From contig JALURI010000162.1 of NCBI GenBank assembly GCA_027016965.1, positions 1 to 9,667 of the forward strand: DNA of 9,667 nucleotides. Reading direction: 5' to 3'. Position 1 is the first letter of the stretch. Each line of letters opens with the position of its first letter. Below the pieces are notes generated by a model. It was not told the DNA's origin, did no database searches, and worked only from the letters and a program-made list of their open reading frames with translations. Source of the DNA: Geoglobus sp. Its GTDB lineage: Archaea; Halobacteriota; Archaeoglobi; Archaeoglobales; Archaeoglobaceae. Of this stretch, positions 5,610 through 9,667 are shown piece by piece. Made by a program: the position numbers and the translations under genes.

Positions 5610-6372
5610 ACTTCTGTCTAACCTCCTCACTCAGAGTTTCATTCAGCTCTCCCCTGAAGTAATCAATCTTAACCGCTATTGCAATCTTGTTTGCAATGAA
5701 CCTTGCCATCTTTCCCCTTTTCTTCTTAGGAAGAGATTTTATAAATGGATGCTGAAAGATCACGCCATGTTTTGGCACCCTTGCCTTTTTTCCCTTTCTT
5801 ATTCTCGACAGAGCTTTGAAGAGTGATTTTTCCGCTCCTATAACCTGAACTGTGCTTGAAGGATAATTCGCAAGTTTTTCAAGACTTCCGGCTTTCTCAA
5901 GCAGTCGTGCACCAATTTTCTCCCCAACAATCTCGCTGAGGTTAGGAGCGATTTTTCTCATAACGCTATCTATCTCCTTCTCGATATCCCCTCTGAGGTT
6001 TTTGAGTTCAAGTATCTTTTCTTCAAATCTCTCCACCAGTTCACTGTTCTTTATTTCTCTCAACTCTCTCAGCCTTTCATCAAGGAGATTTGCGGTGCTG
6101 GTGATCTCATCAAGAGCTCTCACGAGAGATATAACATATCTGTCCTCTCTTTTCAGCTCTTTTTCGATCATCTCTTCAGAAATCTCTAATGCTACTTTTC
6201 TGAGGATGTTATAATAATCATTCCCGAAGATTTCCTTTCCCACAACATAAACTGAAAATGGAAGAGGATCTGGATTATATGACTCTATAAATGATTTTTT
6301 CAGATTATCTGATTTCTCAACCCTTCCATTGATAAATTTTCCAAACCATAAACTATACTCCAATTTCAGCAC
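5587..6372 (-). CDS. nop5: Nop5 (Nop56/58 family), C/D RNP scaffold
   Basis: Nop5 dimerises through a coiled coil, binds fibrillarin with its N-domain, and uses its Nop domain to hold the L7Ae-kink-turn complex. The 261-residue product is the short archaeal type. It has an N-domain (about 1-75, with FSVYVVGKEIFG), a charged helical coiled-coil region (about 80-140) and a classic Nop domain: IAPNLSEIVGEKIGARLLEK (141-160), LANYPSSTVQVIGAEKSLFK (167-186), then HGVIFQHPFI (202-211). A basic KKKRGKMARFIANK tail follows. The assigned start is GTG at 6372, overlapping the previous gene by 20 nt. A TTG at 6363, preceded by GGGGTG, is an alternative. Fibrillarin follows with overlap. Confidence 0.95.
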   Translation of the reverse strand: MLKLEYSLWFGKFINGRVEKSDNLKKSFIESYNPDPLPFSVYVVGKEIFGNDYYNILRKVALEISEEMIEKELKREDRYVISLVRALDEITSTANLLDERLRELREIKNSELVERFEEKILELKNLRGDIEKEIDSVMRKIAPNLSEIVGEKIGARLLEKAGSLEKLANYPSSTVQVIGAEKSLFKALSRIRKGKKARVPKHGVIFQHPFIKSLPKKKRGKMARFIANKIAIAVKIDYFRGELNETLSEEVRQKYEQLSRG

Positions 6373-7300
6373 CCCTGTTTCTGGCTTCAGTTTTTATATA
6401 ATGGAAATCAATATCTTCTTCCTTTAAATAATCGATTCCCAGCCTTGCATCTCTCTTCGATCCAATGAAATACAGAGTTGGACCTGTTGAGGAGAGTCCG
6501 ACCGCTCCGTAATCTTTCAGCAGTTCAATAAATCTCCATGCAGTACTTCCATACTGGCTGACTTCAGCCTTCTTGAATCCAAGGTTCTGTATTTTGTAAA
6601 CAGCCCTTGAAAATTCATCCAGATCCTCTTCAACAACAGCTGGCATGAGTTTCATCAGAATTGTGTGGGAAAGCTCTCTAACCTCCTCAATACTGACAGG
6701 TGTATTTCTTTCGAAAAGATTTTTCTCTTTAACTCCTGCAAATCCCTTTTCTCCGGGAATGAAGAGATGTACATCCCACTCGGGAAAATCATATCTTGCA
6801 ATCACAGGTGGAGGTGGTGCTCTGCTGAATGAGGATGGCAGAAATCCTGTCTTGTGTTTTTTTGAGTGCCCACCATCCACAACAAATCCGCCATACTCAA
6901 AAACCGCAACACCAATGCCTGAAGTTCCACCTCTCCCTGTAAACTCCGATATCTCTCTCACAGACATCTCAATTCCGTAAAGTGTTGCATAGGCTTTACC
7001 GACTGCAAGGCTTATCTGGGTTCCACTACCAAGCCCAACATGGGATGGAAAGCTCTTCCTTACTTCAATTTCAACTCCCTTTCCAAATTTTTCTCTGAAT
7101 TTTTCAGCTGTATCAATAAACCTGCCCTTATTTTCAAAATCACCTGTGACGATGATTTCATCACTTTCTTTTGCAGCAAGCTCGATGTAAGGTAATTCAA
7201 GAGCAAAACCAACGCCACCATCAATCCTCCCGATACCTCCATTGAGGTCAATCAGCGTTATGTGAATTCTTGATGGAGCATTAATCCTTAATCCCATCAT
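6353..7300 (-). CDS. Beta-ribofuranosylaminobenzene 5'-phosphate (beta-RFAP) synthase
   Basis: The first committed step of tetrahydromethanopterin synthesis: condensation of a p-aminobenzoate-type substrate with PRPP, with release of CO2 and PPi. The 315-residue protein has the GHMP-superfamily build: RINAPSRIHITLIDLNG at the start, the glycine-rich loop FPSHVGLGSGTQISLAVG (84-101), then TGRGGTSGIGVAVFEYGGFV (121-140) and VDGGHSKKHK. A C-terminal GHMP-like part follows (LSSTGPTLYFIGS). The ATG at 7300 overlaps the preceding stop as ATGATG. It indicates a methanopterin-dependent C1 pathway, as expected in Archaeoglobales. Its position ahead of nop5-fibrillarin matches my recollection of the A. 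fulgidus order. Confidence 0.93.
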   Translation of the reverse strand: MMGLRINAPSRIHITLIDLNGGIGRIDGGVGFALELPYIELAAKESDEIIVTGDFENKGRFIDTAEKFREKFGKGVEIEVRKSFPSHVGLGSGTQISLAVGKAYATLYGIEMSVREISEFTGRGGTSGIGVAVFEYGGFVVDGGHSKKHKTGFLPSSFSRAPPPPVIARYDFPEWDVHLFIPGEKGFAGVKEKNLFERNTPVSIEEVRELSHTILMKLMPAVVEEDLDEFSRAVYKIQNLGFKKAEVSQYGSTAWRFIELLKDYGAVGLSSTGPTLYFIGSKRDARLGIDYLKEEDIDFHYIKTEARNRGAEIGV

Positions 7301-7902
7301 TTCACCTTCAAGGTTATTTTTCTCAGATAATGCTGACTTCTGGTATCTACAATATAAGCTTCAGGTGCTATTGTTGGGAGATGGTACCCTGTAAAGATTC
7401 TCAGAATCTCCCCAGCCTGAATCGAGCATGTTAATGCATATGAAATCGGATCAAACTTTACATCAGGCATCTCCACTTCCCAAAATTTCACACCATCCGG
7501 CAGAAATGTCGTGAGTATGTTGGGTATGAAAGGTGATCCCAACTCTTCAGCAATTCTTGCAGCAATGTCAATGTGTTTGTGAGCAACAATAACATCTATT
7601 CCCTTTAGCTGCCTTTTGAGCTCTCTGTAGTCATCAGGGTAAGGATAGCTTATAACACATGAATCACTGCTCATTGGATGGACCACATCATAATCGTTTG
7701 CCTCAAGAGGGTGTATCGTGCAGTCTATCCTTGAGTCATTTGGAGTCACAAAATCTCCAATATATCTCACACATCCAACTCCGCCTCTCCACAGCAGTTC
7801 CATCAGCATTCTACTGCCTATTACTGCAACACTGAACTTACTCATGTACTCTATTTTTTCTTCCTCTGCCATCCCATGCCAGAATATCTTGGCGAGATTC
7901 AT
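7297..7902 (-). CDS. ThiF/E1-fold-like protein of unknown function, probably non-adenylating
   Basis: No named function is known to me. The 201 residues look like a degenerate ThiF/MoeB (E1-like) Rossmann protein. FSVAVIGSRMLMELLWRGGV (23-42), then YIGDFVTPND, corresponds to the strand-loop-helix-strand of the nucleotide site. LKGIDVIVAHKHIDIAARIA (99-118) matches the 'D-x-V' strand and helix. ALTCSIQAGEILRIFTGYHL (156-175) then IVD resembles the ThiF C-terminal helix that ends in QA.E.LK. The GxGxxG loop is reduced to GSR and the usual acidic/NLNRQ adenylation elements are not seen. No CxxC zinc pairs or clear catalytic cysteine are present. Four-base ATGA overlaps tie it to the regulator upstream and beta-RFAP synthase downstream, so a role in methanopterin synthesis or its control is plausible. 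Fold call tentative. Confidence 0.6.
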   Translation of the reverse strand: MNLAKIFWHGMAEEEKIEYMSKFSVAVIGSRMLMELLWRGGVGCVRYIGDFVTPNDSRIDCTIHPLEANDYDVVHPMSSDSCVISYPYPDDYRELKRQLKGIDVIVAHKHIDIAARIAEELGSPFIPNILTTFLPDGVKFWEVEMPDVKFDPISYALTCSIQAGEILRIFTGYHLPTIAPEAYIVDTRSQHYLRKITLKVK

Positions 7903-8459
7903 CGCCTCTCCCTCATAGCCCTCATCACGTCATGTTTCGTCACTATACCAACTATTTTACCGCTATCAACCACAAGCAGAGCAGGATTATTTATAAGCAT
8001 TTTTGAAATGTTCTCAAGGGTCTCATTCGGGGATATCTCCGGGAGAGGGTCATCCATTATATCTTTCACCTTCACCTCCTCAGCCCCATCAATCCCCCTT
8101 GCCATCATAACTTTCAGAATTGAACTTTCAGTAACACATCCAAGATTTGTTCCCTCCATTATAACAGGAACCTGAGAAAATCCATTTTCCCTCATTATGT
8201 CAACTGTGTTAAGTATTCTCTCATCAGGTGAGACAGACATTACCGGAGATGTCATTATCATCCTGGCATTTATCCCCCTCCCCTCGAGCTCTCCAAGTAC
8301 CTCAAAAATTCTCCTGACAAGGGAAAGTTTTGGATCGAGATCTCCACTTTCAATTCTTGCTATCAATGGCTGACTGACTCCAACAAGCTCTGCAAGCTTT
8401 TTTTGTGTTATTCCGAGCTTTTTTCTTCTTCGTCGGATTTCTTCGATCTCATAAAACAT
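7899..8459 (-). CDS. XRE-type HTH regulator with tandem CBS domains
   Basis: The 186 residues split into an N-terminal helix-turn-helix (5-58), with LGITQKKLAELVGVSQPLIA (15-34) then RIESGDLDPKLSLVRRI, and two CBS motifs. The first (about 68-122) includes MTSPVMSVSPDERI and FSQVPVI; the second (about 131-184) includes VKDIMDDPLPEISPNETL and GKIVGIVTKHDVM. CBS pairs bind adenosyl compounds such as AMP, ATP or SAM, so it probably regulates transcription in response to such a ligand; the ligand is not shown by the sequence. It heads the seven-gene operon, and its stop overlaps the next start in ATGA. The ATG at 8459 lies about 27 bp from a TATA-like box, so the transcript may be nearly leaderless and the gene may control itself. 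Transcription of the whole operon is inferred. Confidence 0.92.
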   Translation of the reverse strand: MFYEIEEIRRRRKKLGITQKKLAELVGVSQPLIARIESGDLDPKLSLVRRIFEVLGELEGRGINARMIMTSPVMSVSPDERILNTVDIMRENGFSQVPVIMEGTNLGCVTESSILKVMMARGIDGAEEVKVKDIMDDPLPEISPNETLENISKMLINNPALLVVDSGKIVGIVTKHDVMRAMRERR

Positions 8460-8480
8460 GCTCTTCCATTAATCCTCAAG

Positions 8481-8490
8481 TTATAAAAAT
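8481..8490 (-). promoter_or_regulatory. Likely TATA box of the seven-gene operon
   Basis: ATTTTTATAA on the minus strand, inside the 32-bp gap between the TRASH regulator's stop and the XRE-CBS start. The box centre is about 27 bp from the ATG at 8459, which predicts a leaderless or very short-leader mRNA. Confidence 0.5.
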
Positions 8491-8491
8491 A

Positions 8492-9013
8492 TTAACCATG
8501 GTAATTCGATTCCTTAAAGAGATCCAGGCAGGTAGGACAGCAGAAAACATAAAGTTTGTTGTGAAGCCTGTATGTGAAAGGTCTATCAAAAGCCTCTTTA
8601 CCACAGTAATCACATCTGAAGTTTATTTTCGGGATCTGGGGTGTTTCAGATTCAAAATGTTCAACAACAGGAATTATCTCTTCAATATCATACATGAGGG
8701 CAACTCTGTTGATATCCTCATTACCCTCAGATATAAGTTTAACCAAGTATCTGTTTTTTCCTATCCTGTAAACCTCATTAAATCCCTCTGGTTTTCCATC
8801 TGACCTCAATTTCAGAAAGAAAACAGGCTTATTTGTTTTAAGAGATACCTTTACAGTGTATCTCTCAATTATTCCCTCTTTTTCAAGTCTTGAGATCCTT
8901 GACTTTACAGTCTGTCTTGTGAGACCAAGAATTCTGCCTATCTGACTGTAACTCATTCTTGAGTCCCTTACAAGCAGATCAATGATCTTCAGATCATATT
9001 CGTCCAGGTTCAT
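8492..9013 (-). CDS. Lrp-type HTH regulator with C-terminal TRASH metal-sensing domain
   Basis: The N-terminal winged HTH (about 1-55; SQIGRILGLTRQTVKSRISR at 23-42) is of the Lrp/AsnC type. A middle part of about 70 residues follows. It ends in a TRASH domain with five cysteines: C134 and C137 (FRCDYCGKEAF) and C158, C159, C162 (YVFCCPTCLDLF). TRASH regulators such as CopR/CopT of Sulfolobales sense copper or other heavy metals. The adjacent divergent CopZ-like gene makes copper the best guess. I chose the ATG at 9013 (173 residues) over a TTG at 9037, because a TATA-like box at 9036-9043 would put initiation near 9015, downstream of the TTG. It is likely leaderless and likely autoregulated through the inverted repeat at 9057-9085. 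Confidence 0.88.
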   Translation of the reverse strand: MNLDEYDLKIIDLLVRDSRMSYSQIGRILGLTRQTVKSRISRLEKEGIIERYTVKVSLKTNKPVFFLKLRSDGKPEGFNEVYRIGKNRYLVKLISEGNEDINRVALMYDIEEIIPVVEHFESETPQIPKINFRCDYCGKEAFDRPFTYRLHNKLYVFCCPTCLDLFKESNYHG

Positions 9014-9035
9014 CACAGAATTGTCTGTTAAATCC

Positions 9036-9043
9036 AATAAAAA
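9036..9043 (-). promoter_or_regulatory. Likely TATA box of the TRASH regulator gene
   Basis: TTTTTATT on the minus strand, centred about 27 bp from the ATG at 9013. The spacing predicts a leaderless mRNA and argues against the upstream TTG start. Confidence 0.45.
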
Positions 9044-9056
9044 CTTAATTGACAGG

Positions 9057-9085
9057 CCGTTAAAAAAAGGTTATTTATTTAACGG
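9057..9085. promoter_or_regulatory. Inverted-repeat operator candidate between the TRASH regulator and the CopZ-like gene
   Basis: CCGTTAAA (9057-9064) and TTTAACGG (9078-9085) are perfect 8-bp inverted arms with a 13-bp spacer. Their centres are 21 bp apart, two helical turns, as a dimeric HTH protein on one DNA face would need. The spacer holds the TATA-like TTATTTAT of the copZ-like gene, so binding should block that promoter. A third GTTAAA (9027-9032) lies near the regulator's own initiation site, 32 bp from the left arm's GTTAAA. Confidence 0.6.
9071..9078 (+). promoter_or_regulatory. Likely TATA box of the CopZ-like gene
   Basis: TTATTTAT between the two arms of the inverted repeat. 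Initiation near 9100 would give a leader of about 11 nt that carries the Shine-Dalgarno GGTGGTGAG (9102-9110) directly before the ATG at 9111. Confidence 0.5.
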
Positions 9086-9110
9086 TGACAAATGAATAAG
9101 TGGTGGTGAG

Positions 9111-9311
9111 ATGAAAATAAGACTTGAACTTTCAGGTTTGACATGTCAGGGATGTCTGAACACAGTAAATAATGTCCTGATGAGAGAAGGGGCAAAGGTA
9201 CTTTCGATAGATCTGAGTTCTGCTGAGATCGAGATAGAGAGTGATCCTGAAAAGTACATAAAGGCTATTGAAAAATACGGATATTCTGCCAAGGTAGCAT
9301 CTCAAAGCTAA
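9111..9311 (+). CDS. CopZ-like heavy-metal-associated (HMA) domain protein, probable copper chaperone
   Basis: A 66-residue single HMA domain with the beta-alpha-beta-beta-alpha-beta pattern. MKIRLELSG comes first, then the metal loop LTCQGC (C12, C15), the helix LNTVNNVLMREG, strands KVLSIDLSSAEIEIES, the helix YIKAIEKYGY and a last strand AKVAS. The usual GMTCxxC is GLTCQGC here, but both cysteines are intact. The tyrosine/glycine turn (KYGYSA) is typical. Such proteins carry Cu(I) in the cytoplasm to P-type ATPases or sensors. No ATPase is in the window, so its delivery target is elsewhere. It is transcribed divergently from the TRASH regulator across the inverted repeat, and its stop is 3 bp from the stop of the converging response regulator. 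Confidence 0.9.
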   Translation: MKIRLELSGLTCQGCLNTVNNVLMREGAKVLSIDLSSAEIEIESDPEKYIKAIEKYGYSAKVASQS

Positions 9312-9314
9312 CGT

Positions 9315-9667
9315 TCAGATTGAAACATATTTTTTAATTTTCTCTATCAATTTTGATTTTGAAATTGGTTTTTCAACAACATCAAGAGCCCCTGCTGAAA
9401 TTATTTCCTCTCCTTTCGATGATGCGTAGGCTGTTATTGCAATGATCTTTGCATCTGGGTCTATTTTCTTTATATCCCTTGTTGCCTGAATTCCGTCAGT
9501 ATCAGGCATGAGTATGTCCATCAAAACAAGATCCGGTCTCAGCATTCTGTACATTTCAACAGCTTCCCTCCCGTTGGAGGCATAAACAATGGTAAAGTAA
9601 TCGGAAATCATCGCCCCTATGACCTCTCTCACAGCTTCATCATCATCAGCAATAATAGCTTTCTTCA
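9315..9667 (-). CDS. Stand-alone response-regulator receiver (CheY-like), first base of start off the right edge
   Basis: The frame reads back to the last base pair of the window as (M)KKAIIADDDEAVREVIGA, with the A of the likely ATG at the first base outside, so 117 residues are expected. The receiver landmarks are all present: acidic D8-D9-D10, phosphoacceptor D51 in VLMDILMPDTDG, T79 in AITAYAS and K100 in VVEKPISKS. There is no output domain, so it should act by protein contact or phosphotransfer downstream of a histidine kinase. An in-frame GTG at 9632 is inside the fold and is not the start. No kinase is visible in the window. It ends 3 bp from the CopZ-like stop, convergently. Confidence 0.93.
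   Translation of the reverse strand, partial: KKAIIADDDEAVREVIGAMISDYFTIVYASNGREAVEMYRMLRPDLVLMDILMPDTDGIQATRDIKKIDPDAKIIAITAYASSKGEEIISAGALDVVEKPISKSKLIEKIKKYVSI

Noticed and set aside
1..9667. CRISPR array, insertion sequence, tRNA or rRNA genes
   Set aside because: No regularly spaced repeats, transposase motifs, terminal inverted repeats or tRNA-like cloverleaf sequences were seen on either strand by eye.

Overview
The window looks like chromosomal DNA of an archaeon of the Archaeoglobales (Archaeoglobus/Ferroglobus/Geoglobus type). The signs are eukaryote-like ribosomal proteins (L7Ae, S28e, L24e), archaeal C/D RNP proteins (a short Nop5 and fibrillarin), a beta-RFAP synthase (tetrahydromethanopterin synthesis), TATA-type promoters and GGAGGTGA Shine-Dalgarno sites. 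From memory, Nop5 next to fibrillarin and beta-RFAP synthase is also the order in Archaeoglobus fulgidus. This was not checked by a search, so the exact species is open.

Layout. (1) Positions 1-929, minus: rpl7ae, rps28e, rpl24e and the 5' end of ndk, a conserved archaeal translation cluster. (2) A divergent promoter region at about 930-1083 also serves a plus-strand gene related to 5-formyltetrahydrofolate cyclo-ligase (1084-1842). (3) Positions 1843-2650 hold no intact gene. The minus strand there reads as decayed genes: a HicB/UPF0150-like antitoxin (lost start, frameshift, stop) and a SpoIIM-like membrane protein (two in-frame stops). (4) A small plus-strand membrane protein of the YdjM/DUF457 hydrolase-like family (2651-3058) converges on (5) a compact minus-strand operon of seven genes, 8459 down to 3083. 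Its order is XRE-CBS regulator, ThiF-fold protein, beta-RFAP synthase, Nop5, fibrillarin, HARP-type RNase P and hisS. All six junctions overlap, four of them by the ATGA stop/start arrangement. (6) A metal-response pair follows: an Lrp-type HTH plus TRASH regulator (minus) divergent from a CopZ-like HMA protein (plus), with an 8-bp inverted repeat around the chaperone's TATA box. (7) A stand-alone response-regulator receiver runs off the right edge; the first base of its likely ATG is just outside the window.

How the genes work together. L7Ae, Nop5 and fibrillarin are the three core proteins of the archaeal C/D RNP that guides 2'-O-methylation, and all are here in two operons. L7Ae is also a subunit of the RNA-based archaeal RNase P, while the HARP gene encodes a protein-only RNase P and overlaps hisS. 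The big operon thus joins RNA modification, tRNA processing and tRNA charging to cofactor synthesis under one putative ligand-sensing (CBS) regulator. The most notable points are the protein fossils at 1848-2414, the HARP-hisS coupling, the degenerate ThiF-fold protein tied to beta-RFAP synthase, and the likely metal-responsive operator at 9057-9085.
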